Below are positions 16,708 through 26,105 of a DNA stretch of 64,000 bases, piece after piece. A model generated the notes under the pieces. The model searched no databases. It worked only from the letters and a program-made list of their open reading frames with translations, and was not told where the DNA came from. Origin of the DNA: an uncultured Chitinophaga sp. (lineage in GTDB: Bacteria > Bacteroidota > Bacteroidia > Chitinophagales > Chitinophagaceae); contig NZ_CAMLHC010000009.1 of the NCBI RefSeq assembly GCF_946479755.1, positions 1 to 64,000 on the forward strand. Direction: 5' to 3'. Every line of letters begins with the position of its first letter. Position 1 is the first letter of the stretch. The position numbers were made by a program, and so were the translations under genes.

Positions 16708-16738
16708 ATTCCTTGGGCACAAACTTTTGATAATAATC

Positions 16739-17986
16739 ATGGACAGAAAAATAGAAAAGAAGTTCTGGAATAAAAAGCGCATCCTGATGATCGGTGGTGG
16801 CGGGCTGGTAGCATTGCTGTTACTGTATACGCTGATTTTTGCGGATCACCGGGCCACGCTGAATGTGGAGAAAGACAAGATCACCATCTCTACTGTTAAA
16901 AAGGGAACATTCGATGTATATATCGCTGTCACCGCCGTGGTGATGCCATTGAAGACGATCCGGCTCGATGCTATTGAAGGCGGTTATGTGAGCCGCAAAT
17001 ACCTGGAAGGCGGCAGTATGGTAAAAGAGGGCGATTCCATCCTGAAGCTGGACAACCAGCGGATGATGATGGAGTTTGTCAACCATGAAACGGAGATCTA
17101 CCGTTTGCGGAATGAGTTGCAAAATACCCGGTTGAATATCCGTCAGCAGGACTTTGTGATGCAACAGACGATCTCCGACCTGGACGCCAAGATTGACGCT
17201 TCGCAGGACCTTTATGATCGCAACAAGCAGCTGGTGGAAGAGAAGATCGTGGCCCGCCAGGAGTTCAATAAAAATAAGATTGAACTGGAAGGACTGAAGC
17301 GTCAGCGTGATATCCAGACACAGTCCCAGGCTTATCAGCGGGACAACGCCCGTCAGCAGATTACGCAGCTGGAAGGGACCCTGTCCCGTACCCAGCGTAA
17401 CCTGGAGCTGATGAAACAGAACCTCAACAGCCTGATTGTACGGGCTCCGGTATCTGGCCAGCTGTCATCCATTGATGTAGAAGTAGGCTCCAGCATTACC
17501 GCCGGACAGAATATCGGCCAGATTGACGACCTGAACGGATTTAAGCTGCGGGCAGACATTGACGAACACTATGTGTCCCAGGTTTTTGCCGGTCTGAAAG
17601 CTACTTTCGAGTTTGATGGCAAATCTTACGACATGGTGGTGACCAAGGTGTATCCGGAAGTAAAAAGTGGTCGTTTTCAGGCAGATATGAATTTCGAAAA
17701 ACAGGCACCTGAAGGCATCCGCCGTGGGCAGTCCACCCCGATCCGGCTGGTACTGGGCAAGTCACAGGAAGCGCTGCTGCTGCCCCTTGGCGGCTTTTTC
17801 TCCGACACAGGCGGTAACTGGGTATACGTAGTGGACAAGAGCGGGAACAAAGCCGTTAAACGGAATATCTCGCTGGGAAGGAAAAATCCTTTGTATTTTG
17901 AAGTACTGGAAGGACTGCAGCCGGGTGACCAGGTGATCACTTCTTCCTACGAGAACTTCGGTAACAAGGATGTACTGGCATTTTAG
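16739..17986 (+). CDS. HlyD/MacA-type periplasmic adaptor subunit
   Basis: Start at ATG 16739 (415 aa). The longer 16664 start would read through the sigma-54 promoter. A cytoplasmic basic stretch is followed by one membrane helix (about 17-35). Then come a beta-barrel/lipoyl half (TIRLDAIEGGYVSRKYLEGGSMVKEGD), a long coiled-coil hairpin (about 120-245) and the second lipoyl half (LIVRAPVSGQLSSIDVEVGSSI). The protein links an inner-membrane transporter to an outer-membrane channel. It heads the export cluster, 66 bases before the first ATPase. It belongs to the membrane-anchored, non-lipoprotein type. Confidence 0.93.
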   Translation: MDRKIEKKFWNKKRILMIGGGGLVALLLLYTLIFADHRATLNVEKDKITISTVKKGTFDVYIAVTAVVMPLKTIRLDAIEGGYVSRKYLEGGSMVKEGDSILKLDNQRMMMEFVNHETEIYRLRNELQNTRLNIRQQDFVMQQTISDLDAKIDASQDLYDRNKQLVEEKIVARQEFNKNKIELEGLKRQRDIQTQSQAYQRDNARQQITQLEGTLSRTQRNLELMKQNLNSLIVRAPVSGQLSSIDVEVGSSITAGQNIGQIDDLNGFKLRADIDEHYVSQVFAGLKATFEFDGKSYDMVVTKVYPEVKSGRFQADMNFEKQAPEGIRRGQSTPIRLVLGKSQEALLLPLGGFFSDTGGNWVYVVDKSGNKAVKRNISLGRKNPLYFEVLEGLQPGDQVITSSYENFGNKDVLAF

Positions 17987-18052
17987 AACATCATCCATTT
18001 TTATATAAACGAGCATTGTAAAACCATCATTCATTAAAGACAATCAAGAGAT

Positions 18053-18742
18053 ATGATACGCACCGTTAACTTACAAAAGCTGTTCACTACAGAAGAAGTG
18101 GAAACAACTGCACTCAATGGCATTAACATGGAAGTGCAGGATGGAGAGTTTGTGGCGATTATGGGACCATCCGGTTGCGGGAAGTCCACCTTGCTGAATA
18201 TACTTGGGTTACTGGACAATCCCAGTGACGGTGAGTATCATTTCTGGGGCAAAGAGGTGGCAAGAATGAGCGAGCGCCAAAGGGCGCAGCTGCGTAAAGG
18301 GTCCATCGGTTTCGTATTCCAGAGTTTCAACCTGATTGATGAACTGACGGTATATGAAAATGTGGAGCTGCCGTTGTTATACCTCAAAGTGGCGCCGGCA
18401 GAAAGAAAACAGAAAGTAGAAGAGGTGCTGGAACGCATGAATATTATGCATCGCCGCAACCACTTTCCGCAACAGCTGTCCGGTGGCCAGCAGCAGCGTG
18501 TGGCCATTGCCCGCGCCGTAGTAGCCAAACCCAACCTGATCCTTGCGGATGAACCTACCGGTAACCTCGATTCCTCCAACGGTGAAGAAGTGATGAAGCT
18601 GTTGCAGGAACTGAACAATGCCGGTACCACCCTGATCATGGTGACACACTCACCCTATGACGCAGGGTTTGCCCACCGCATCGTCAATTTATTCGACGGA
18701 CGGGTGGTGACAGAGAACATCAAGGAACAGTTTCATGTGTGA
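18053..18742 (+). CDS. ABC transporter ATPase (LolD/MacB-type), first copy
   Basis: 229 residues. Walker A is GPSGCGKST (about 43-51), the Q-loop region is [22 protein letters not shown], and the signature [13 protein letters not shown] is canonical. Walker B/D-loop reads [14 protein letters not shown] and the H-loop is MVTHS. It is a complete and normal-looking MacB/LolD-family ATPase that would power the FtsX-type permeases encoded next to it. It follows the adaptor by 66 bases and precedes the first permease by 35, so one operon. Compare the second ATPase at 30994, which departs from consensus. Confidence 0.96.
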   Translation: MIRTVNLQKLFTTEEVETTALNGINMEVQDGEFVAIMGPSGCGKSTLLNILGLLDNPSDGEYHFWGKEVARMSERQRAQLRKGSIGFVFQSFNLIDELTVYENVELPLLYLKVAPAERKQKVEEVLERMNIMHRRNHFPQQLSGGQQQRVAIARAVVAKPNLILADEPTGNLDSSNGEEVMKLLQELNNAGTTLIMVTHSPYDAGFAHRIVNLFDGRVVTENIKEQFHV

Positions 18743-18777
18743 TTTTTCTCCTTCCGCCATTCTAAAATCATCGCATC

Positions 18778-21171
18778 ATGTTCCGGAATTACTGCAGGAT
18801 TGCCTTTCGCCATTTGCAGCGGCATAAATTTCTCACTGCCATCAACATCTGTGGGTTGGCAGTGGGAATGGCCAGCTGTATACTGATTGTACTATATGTA
18901 CGGGATGAACTGAGCTTTGACCGGTTTCATCATAAAGCGGATAATATCTACCGGCTTACCAAGATAGAAAGCAATACTGCCAACGGCACTATGAATCATG
19001 ATGCAAGCACGCAGATAGCTGTTGGTCCTGCACTTAAAAGAGAAGTCGCCGGTATCAACGAGGTAGTAAGAATATTTACCCCGGGCACTACATCGTATGC
19101 CTATGGCGATAAAAAGATACTGGAGGCACGTTCCGGTTATGCTGACGCTTCCTTCTTTCAGATGTTTGATTTTCCGCTGCTGGAGGGAGACCCCGCCACC
19201 GCACTCAAAGCCCCTTATACCGTGGTACTCACCGCCAGTGCTGCCAAAAGATATTTCGGTACGGAGTCGCCGGTTGGAAAATCGCTGAAAGTAGGCAATA
19301 AGTATAACTGTACGGTTACCGGCGTAGCCGCCGATATGCCAGCCAATACGGACCTCCGGATGGACATTATTCAGTCGTTCGCTACGCTGACCAGCGAAAA
19401 CAACCGCTGGGAAGAGATGTGGTATATGTTCACCAACAACGTTACCTATGTAGAACTGGCCGATGGTGTTACTCCCGCTAAACTAGCGCCCCTGTTGGAG
19501 AACTTCGCAGAGTTGCATATCAGGGACATTACCAGGAAGTACGGTATACAGTTCTTCCTGGAATTGCAGCCATTGAAACATATGCATCTGCATCCTGACA
19601 GTGATAGCGGAGGGCCGGACAATACGCCGATGATAGCGTTATACGTGGCGATCGCAGCTTTTATTGTATTGATTGCCTGTATCAATTTTATGAACCTGAC
19701 CACCGCACGGGCAAATGAAAGGGCCAGAGAAGTGGGGCTTCGCAAGGCGTTGGGTGCTGAACGGAGAAACCTCATATGGCAGTTCCTGACAGAGACACTG
19801 GTAATCAGCCTGTTGGCACTGACAGGTGCGGTGTTGCTGGTGTTGGTTTTTATGCCCGTGTTTAACAATATCACACAGAAGGAACTGGTATTATTTGCGT
19901 CAGCAGACATATCCGTTTATGGGGGTTTATTATTGCTGGTAGCGGGCGTAGGCTTACTGGCAGGCAGTTATCCCGCATTGTATCTGTCCGGGTTGATACC
20001 TGTTAAAGTGTTGAAAGGAAATTATGTAACGCCCGCTATGAAGACACTTATCCGCCGGGGACTGGTAGTATCACAATTTGCCATTGCAGTGGTATTGATT
20101 GTCGCTTCCGTGGTGGTATACTCCCAGTTACGCTTCTGGCAGGAAAAGAATCTCGGGTTTAATAAAGACCATCTGGTAAACGTTTACCTTGATGGGGTAG
20201 ATTCGAAAGCAGCACTGCTTCGTGAGGAAGTGAAAGCATTACCGGGTGTGCAACAGGCTTCCATGAGTAATTTCCTCATCGGTGTCGGTATTATGAATGG
20301 TACCGCTATTGCCAGAGAAGGAGCCGATAACAAGGAGTCTTTTATTGCCAACGTGATCAGCGGGGATGATGCGCTGTTAAAGACAACAGCCATTAAACTG
20401 GTCGCCGGCAGGGACTTCGAGCCGGCAATGTCAACAGACTCAGCTTCTGCGTTTATTGTCAACAGAGCGGCTGCAAAGCGATTAGGGTTTACCGACCCGC
20501 TGGGAAAACGGATTGAATGGAGACCTGGTAATCTGACCAAACACGGAACTATTATAGGGGTGGTAGAGGATTTTAACTATCGTTCCCTGCATTACCAGAT
20601 AGACCCCGTCGTTTATCAGGTAAGACCGCAGGATGCCGAGGTGCTGACGATAAGGCTGGCACCCGGTGACAACCAAAAGCAGCTGGCTGGTATCGAGCGG
20701 GTGTGGAACAAATTGGCTCCAGACAGCCCTTTCAACTTTTCTTTCGTGGAACAGGACCTGCAGCAACAATATACCGGTGAGCGTACCATGGGAAAAATCT
20801 TTGGCATATTTGCCAGCCTCGCGGTGTTTATTGCCTGCATGGGTTTACTGGGACTGTCTATGCTGATAGCCCGGCAGCGGACAAAAGAAATCGGTATTCG
20901 TAAAGTATTGGGAGCTTCTGTGGCGCATGTATCTGCTTTGCTGTCGCGCGATTTTCTGAAACAGGTGCTGGCAGGGATTGCCATCGGGGTTCCAATTGCC
21001 TGGTATGGTATGGAGCAGTGGCTGAGCCACTTCGCTTTCAGAGTGCCCCTGTACTGGTGGCTGTTTGTGCTTACAGCAGTTATTGTCATCCTGATAGCGC
21101 TGCTTACGGTGAGTATCCAGTCAGTGAAAGCTGCGCTCATGAACCCTGTAAAATCACTGAGAACAGAATAA
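18778..21171 (+). CDS. FtsX/MacB-type ABC permease 1 of 5
   Basis: 797 residues built from two FtsX-like halves. TM1 is at about 22-42, then a MacB-type periplasmic domain (about 45-280), and three TMs from about 284 to 400. The second half has a TM near 430, a periplasmic domain to about 675 and three further TMs. Each half carries the cytoplasmic coupling motif after its first returning helix: REVGLRKALGA (about 316) and KEIGIRKVLGA (about 702). One polypeptide therefore has eight TMs, enough for a whole transporter. Such mechanotransmission permeases move peptides, antibiotics or lipoproteins without a central channel. The substrate is unknown. Confidence 0.94.
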   Translation: MFRNYCRIAFRHLQRHKFLTAINICGLAVGMASCILIVLYVRDELSFDRFHHKADNIYRLTKIESNTANGTMNHDASTQIAVGPALKREVAGINEVVRIFTPGTTSYAYGDKKILEARSGYADASFFQMFDFPLLEGDPATALKAPYTVVLTASAAKRYFGTESPVGKSLKVGNKYNCTVTGVAADMPANTDLRMDIIQSFATLTSENNRWEEMWYMFTNNVTYVELADGVTPAKLAPLLENFAELHIRDITRKYGIQFFLELQPLKHMHLHPDSDSGGPDNTPMIALYVAIAAFIVLIACINFMNLTTARANERAREVGLRKALGAERRNLIWQFLTETLVISLLALTGAVLLVLVFMPVFNNITQKELVLFASADISVYGGLLLLVAGVGLLAGSYPALYLSGLIPVKVLKGNYVTPAMKTLIRRGLVVSQFAIAVVLIVASVVVYSQLRFWQEKNLGFNKDHLVNVYLDGVDSKAALLREEVKALPGVQQASMSNFLIGVGIMNGTAIAREGADNKESFIANVISGDDALLKTTAIKLVAGRDFEPAMSTDSASAFIVNRAAAKRLGFTDPLGKRIEWRPGNLTKHGTIIGVVEDFNYRSLHYQIDPVVYQVRPQDAEVLTIRLAPGDNQKQLAGIERVWNKLAPDSPFNFSFVEQDLQQQYTGERTMGKIFGIFASLAVFIACMGLLGLSMLIARQRTKEIGIRKVLGASVAHVSALLSRDFLKQVLAGIAIGVPIAWYGMEQWLSHFAFRVPLYWWLFVLTAVIVILIALLTVSIQSVKAALMNPVKSLRTE

Positions 21172-21186
21172 AATTTATTTACGTAT

Positions 21187-23577
21187 ATGCTACTCCGTTA
21201 CATACAGATTGCCTTCAGAAACCTGCGCCGGCAGAAGCTCTTCGCTTTTATCAATATTGCCGGGCTGGCGCTGAGCATGACCGTATGTCTGATGGTATTG
21301 AAGTCGACCAAAAAGAATTTCAGTTACGATAAGTTTCATCCTGCTGCTTCCCGTACCTGGCGGATCACCTCTCAGGCGACCACGCAGGAGGGTAAACACT
21401 ACCATATGGCCAGCGCGCCGCTTCCGCTGACCAACGTATTGCGGCAGGACTATCCCATCGCGGAAGAGGCGGTAAGCCTGTACGGTGTTTTATCCGGCAA
21501 CGTAACAGCCGGTAAAAAGAAACTGCCGGTCAGCGGCGCCTTTACCGAACCTGCCTTCTTCCAGGTATTTGGCTTCCGTTTACAGAGCGGTAACCCGGCC
21601 ACTGCCTTATCCACGCCCAACAGCATAGTATTAAGCGAGGCCACCGCCAGCCGTATTTTCGGGACTACGTCCGCCATGGGTAAAGTGGTGCATTTTGAGA
21701 AGCTGGGCGATTATATTGTTACCGGTATCCTGGCCTCTCCGCCGGGGTTGAGCCATATCGACTATGATGCTTATGCCTCGCTTTCCTCGGTGCCGGCGCT
21801 GGAGCAGCAGGGCCTGTTGCCGGAACGGCTGCTGAACTGGAACAATGTGCAGGACGGATATGTGTATGTAAAGCTTAAACCGGGCGTCGGCGAAGCATCG
21901 CTGGCTACGGCCTTGTCTTTTATCTCCCGGAGATATTATCAGCCGGCTTCCAAAGGGACCGGCAGCATTACCCTGGAGGAGCAGTCTCTCCGCAGTATTT
22001 CTCCTTCCCGGGAAATGTATAACGATATTGGCAGTGCGCCGCCATGGGGCAAAGTACTCGGTGAGATAGCCGTGGGTTTGGCTTTGCTGGTATGTGCCTG
22101 CTTTAACTATATTAATTTATCCATTGTTCGTTCGCTGCAGCGGGCGCGTGAAGTAGGTGTCCGTAAAGTCAACGGTGCTTACCGCTGGCAGGTGTTTATG
22201 CAGTTCATCGTTGAATCGGTGATCATGTGCGTGCTGGCGCTGTTGCTGGCCGTGGCGCTGCTGATACTGGCAGAACATTATACGACTGTTGGCATCGGCT
22301 TCCTCTCCGGCGCGCCGGTAGACTTTATGCTGATAGGGTGGTTTCTGCTTTTCAGTGTGCTTACGGGCGTGCTGGCGGGTATTATCCCGGCCTGGGCGTT
22401 GTCGTCCTTCCAGCCTGCCAAAGTACTGCGCAATATGGTAGACATCAAACTGTTTGGTGGGTTGGGATTGCGCAAAACCCTGATCGTGATACAGTTTTCG
22501 TTGTCGCTGACGGCCATCATCTTCTTTGTAACCGTATACCGGCAGTTTGCCTATAAAGCCGCTTTTAACATGGGCTTTGCCCGTGAGAACATATTGAACG
22601 TACCATTGGCAGATGCTGATTTCCAACTGATGAAAGACAGGATGATGCAGGTGAAAGGCGTGGAGATGATCACCGCCAGCTCGGGCACGCTGGGTGTTCC
22701 CCGTCACAGCGGTTTTATGCAGGTGAAGACAGCGGTGAACGGAAACCGTATGCAGGCGGGCTATTATGCCGGCGATGCCGACTTCCTGAAAGTAATGCAG
22801 CTGAAGCTCCTGGCGGGGTCCGGCTTTCCAGCTACTATGCCGCGCGACCATGAGCAGTATGTGATTGTGAACGAGCAGATGGTAAAGGCGATGAACCTGG
22901 CATCTCCGTCAGACGCCATTGGCAAAGCGATATGGCTTTCTGATTCTGCTATGGTCAGCATCATCGGCGTCATAAAAGATTTTAATTATCAGCCAATAGA
23001 AGCGCCTGTGTTTCCTATGGCCATCCGGTTTGTGCCGGGCCAGTTTACCCAGCTGCAGGTGCTGGTGAATACACATGATAAAGAGGCACTGACGGCAGGC
23101 ATTAAAAAAGCCTGGCAGGAGATGCATCCGGGAGAAACGTTTTCCGCCGAATGGATGAGTGACCTGATGCATGAGAAAACCAGCGGTAAAGAGCCGGTGT
23201 CCGGACTGGCGGTATTGGTGTTTATGATTACCGTCATAGCCGCGCTGGGCCTGCTGGGCGTGGTGTCATACACAACGTTTACCCGCCGCAAGGAAATCGG
23301 CGTGCGCAAAGTAATGGGCGCCGGCGTGTCCGGACTGGTACTGCTGCTTTCCCGTAACTATCTCCGCCTTATCCTGTTGGCGGGATTGATTGCGCTGCCA
23401 CTCGGATACCTGGGCAGCCGGCTGTTTCTGCAAATATTTGCCAACCGGATCAGCATAGGATTTTTTACACTGGCCGGCAGTTTTGTTGCGCTGCTGGGAA
23501 TAGCACTACTGGCGATCATCTCCCAAACATGGCGCGCAGCGCGGTCTAACCCGGTGGATGTATTGAGAAATGATTAA
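21187..23577 (+). CDS. FtsX/MacB-type ABC permease 2 of 5
   Basis: 796 residues, same two-half, eight-TM plan as its neighbours. Coupling motifs are REVGVRKVNGA (about 320) and KEIGVRKVMGA (about 702). It is the most divergent of the five at the N-terminus: after TM1 it reads KSTKKNFSYDKFHP where others have an acidic E-L/W-S/T-F/Y-D stretch. It starts 15 bases after permease 1. A 94-base gap follows, the widest inside the permease run, but I see no terminator in it. Confidence 0.93.
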   Translation: MLLRYIQIAFRNLRRQKLFAFINIAGLALSMTVCLMVLKSTKKNFSYDKFHPAASRTWRITSQATTQEGKHYHMASAPLPLTNVLRQDYPIAEEAVSLYGVLSGNVTAGKKKLPVSGAFTEPAFFQVFGFRLQSGNPATALSTPNSIVLSEATASRIFGTTSAMGKVVHFEKLGDYIVTGILASPPGLSHIDYDAYASLSSVPALEQQGLLPERLLNWNNVQDGYVYVKLKPGVGEASLATALSFISRRYYQPASKGTGSITLEEQSLRSISPSREMYNDIGSAPPWGKVLGEIAVGLALLVCACFNYINLSIVRSLQRAREVGVRKVNGAYRWQVFMQFIVESVIMCVLALLLAVALLILAEHYTTVGIGFLSGAPVDFMLIGWFLLFSVLTGVLAGIIPAWALSSFQPAKVLRNMVDIKLFGGLGLRKTLIVIQFSLSLTAIIFFVTVYRQFAYKAAFNMGFARENILNVPLADADFQLMKDRMMQVKGVEMITASSGTLGVPRHSGFMQVKTAVNGNRMQAGYYAGDADFLKVMQLKLLAGSGFPATMPRDHEQYVIVNEQMVKAMNLASPSDAIGKAIWLSDSAMVSIIGVIKDFNYQPIEAPVFPMAIRFVPGQFTQLQVLVNTHDKEALTAGIKKAWQEMHPGETFSAEWMSDLMHEKTSGKEPVSGLAVLVFMITVIAALGLLGVVSYTTFTRRKEIGVRKVMGAGVSGLVLLLSRNYLRLILLAGLIALPLGYLGSRLFLQIFANRISIGFFTLAGSFVALLGIALLAIISQTWRAARSNPVDVLRND

Positions 23578-23671
23578 AAATATTATAAAGAGAATAACAA
23601 GTGAACAGCAAATCGGAGTGTGTGTCTACGCGCCCTGTTTTATTTTCTAACTTTTAAACGAACGATTACTC

Positions 23672-26077
23672 ATGTTTACAAGCTATCTCAGGGTTGCCTG
23701 GCGGAATTTATGGAAGCAGAAAGTATTTGCGGCAGTAAACGTGACCGGCATGAGTATCGCTATCTGTGCAGCGCTGCTGCTATCCCTTACCGCCTATAAG
23801 GAATGGAGTTATGATGATTTTCAACAAAACCGGGATCATGTTTATCAGTTGTACCGGGAAGATCATCAGGCAAACGGTATACGTGTCTCCAAAAGCTTTT
23901 CGGAGCCGATGGCCGATGTATTGCGGAAAGAAGTACCGGGCGTAAAACATGTTACCCGTATCGGCGGCGATAACCTGTCCATCCGGTACAAGGATAAAAG
24001 TATCTATCTCGATGTGCAGATGACGGACCCTGATTACCTGCGGATGTTTTCTTTTCCTTTACAGAAAGGTAATCCTAATACGGCGCTGGACCGGCTGGAC
24101 CAGGTGGTGCTCACCCAAAGGTCTGCCACATCGCTTTTTAACCGGGAAGATCCTGTCGGTAAAACCGTGGAGGTGAATATCGGTGATCAGTGGAAACCCT
24201 TTGTCGTTTCTGCTGTAGCAGATAATATTCCGGACAACTCCTCGATTTCTTTTGAAGCGCTGATAAGGTTTGAGAATGTAGAAGACTATGCGGCCGTTCG
24301 TAACGACTGGCATACCTCCTCTTATCCTGTGATGCTGGAAGTGGCGCCTGCTGTTTCAACAGCCACCCTGCGTAAAGATCTTGTACCGGTAGCACACAAA
24401 TATATGGGAGACCTCATCAAGGACCTGGAAGGTATGGGCGGAGCACCTGATGAAGACGGGGAGTTCCTGCGTATTCAGATGATACCGCTGAAAGACATGC
24501 ATCTTTCGCCCTACAGCGTCTTCGGCGCCGGCCTGAATCCTTTTTACCCCTGGATGATGCTGCTGCTGGCCTGCCTGATTACTGGTATCGCCTGTGTTAA
24601 TTTTATCAATTTATCTATCGCGAGATCGTTCACCCGTGGCAGTGAGATAGGGCTGAGAAAGGCGCTGGGTGCTATGGACAGGCAGCTGATGCTGCAGTTT
24701 TGGAGCGAGGCTTTCCTCCTGTGTTTTATTTCTTTGGTGCTAAGTCTGATACTGGCCACACTGTTGCTGCCTTACTATAATGCCACTTTCAGGCATGCCC
24801 TGAGTTTCCGTCTCTTTCAGAACGGGTGGCTGATACTGGGCACCGCTGCCACTTTCTTTGGCATAACGTTGCTGGCCGGTGGGTATCCTGCGTGGAAGAT
24901 AGCGAGGGTAAATATCGTACAGGTGCTGAAAGGTAAGCTGAACCTGGGTCGGGGTGGCGGTGTGCGCAACGGCCTGATTGTTTTCCAGTTCATGGTGGCG
25001 GCCCTGCTGATCAGCTGTACGGTCGTTATCTGGCAGCAGCTTAATTTCATACGTGCTACGCCGTTAGGCTACAATACCACGCAGGTGATCAGTATCCCTG
25101 TGGGAAATGCGCCGCAGCAGGCACTCACGGCGATGCGCAACAGGCTGGCCGCTGAACCTTCGGTGGAAAGCGTTACCGCCAGTACCCTGAATCTGGGCAT
25201 CGGCAAAGATGAGTCTTCCGGTAACTGGACGCTTGGCTTCGATTACAAGGGAAATCATGTCAGCACGCAGATGATGGTGGTAGACTACGATTATGCTAAA
25301 ACGTTAGGCCTGACCTTACTGGCCGGCCGCGATTTCTCCCGCCAGTACGGTGCTGACACCACAGGGGTGGTGATCAATGAGCAGATGGCTAAACAGCTCG
25401 GAGAGAAAGACCCGCTGAATATTGTATATAACGCCAACGGCAACAACTATCATGTGATTGGCGTGGTGAAAGACTATCACTTTGAATCATTGCGTAAAAA
25501 GATAGACCCGCTGATGTTATCCATTTCGGCATCGGCAAGGAAGAGCTATCTTTTTGTAAAAGTGAACACCGACCATCCGGCGGCCACGATGGACCATATC
25601 AGCGCTCTCTGGAAAGAAATAGATCCGCTAACGAAGAGCGAGCCCAGTTTCCTCGATGAAAACACCGACCGGCTCTATCGCCAGGAGGCCCGTTTTTCTA
25701 AGATATTCATGAGCGGAGCGGTATTGGCTATCCTTATCTCCTGTATGGGATTGTTTGCTATTGCCGTGCTGGTAATGGCACAGCGGCGTAAGGAAGTAGG
25801 TATCCGTAAAGTACTGGGCGCTTCCGTGAGCAGTATTGTGCTGCTGTTGTCGAAAGATTTCCTGAAGCTGGTGCTCATAGCCGTACTGGCGGCGACGCCC
25901 ATATCCTGGTACCTGATGCAACGGTGGCTGAATGGTTTCGCGCTTCATGTAGAACTCCGCTGGTGGATGTTTGCCGGTGTTTGCGCGGTAGCGGTGGTGA
26001 TTGCCCTGGTGACTACCAGCCTGCAAACTGTCAGAGCGGCGCTCGCCAACCCGGTAGAAAGCCTGAAAATAGATTAA
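23672..26077 (+). CDS. FtsX/MacB-type ABC permease 3 of 5
   Basis: 801 residues, two FtsX halves with about eight TMs. Motifs are SEIGLRKALGA (about 323) and KEVGIRKVLGA (about 707). The first 45 residues (SYLRVAWRNLWKQKVFAAVN) keep the amphipathic start seen in all copies. The periplasmic parts differ from the other copies much more than the TM and coupling parts, as expected if the copies handle different ligands. It starts after the 94-base gap and may have its own translation initiation context. Confidence 0.93.
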   Translation: MFTSYLRVAWRNLWKQKVFAAVNVTGMSIAICAALLLSLTAYKEWSYDDFQQNRDHVYQLYREDHQANGIRVSKSFSEPMADVLRKEVPGVKHVTRIGGDNLSIRYKDKSIYLDVQMTDPDYLRMFSFPLQKGNPNTALDRLDQVVLTQRSATSLFNREDPVGKTVEVNIGDQWKPFVVSAVADNIPDNSSISFEALIRFENVEDYAAVRNDWHTSSYPVMLEVAPAVSTATLRKDLVPVAHKYMGDLIKDLEGMGGAPDEDGEFLRIQMIPLKDMHLSPYSVFGAGLNPFYPWMMLLLACLITGIACVNFINLSIARSFTRGSEIGLRKALGAMDRQLMLQFWSEAFLLCFISLVLSLILATLLLPYYNATFRHALSFRLFQNGWLILGTAATFFGITLLAGGYPAWKIARVNIVQVLKGKLNLGRGGGVRNGLIVFQFMVAALLISCTVVIWQQLNFIRATPLGYNTTQVISIPVGNAPQQALTAMRNRLAAEPSVESVTASTLNLGIGKDESSGNWTLGFDYKGNHVSTQMMVVDYDYAKTLGLTLLAGRDFSRQYGADTTGVVINEQMAKQLGEKDPLNIVYNANGNNYHVIGVVKDYHFESLRKKIDPLMLSISASARKSYLFVKVNTDHPAATMDHISALWKEIDPLTKSEPSFLDENTDRLYRQEARFSKIFMSGAVLAILISCMGLFAIAVLVMAQRRKEVGIRKVLGASVSSIVLLLSKDFLKLVLIAVLAATPISWYLMQRWLNGFALHVELRWWMFAGVCAVAVVIALVTTSLQTVRAALANPVESLKID

Positions 26078-26105
26078 TGATTCACTGATTATAAACAAAT
26101 GCCTG

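Noticed and set aside
16711..16730. A second -24/-12-like string (TTGGGCAC, then TTTTG) before the adaptor
   Set aside because: With correct spacing the -12 GC is missing, so it is weaker than the site at 16691 and would leave almost no leader.
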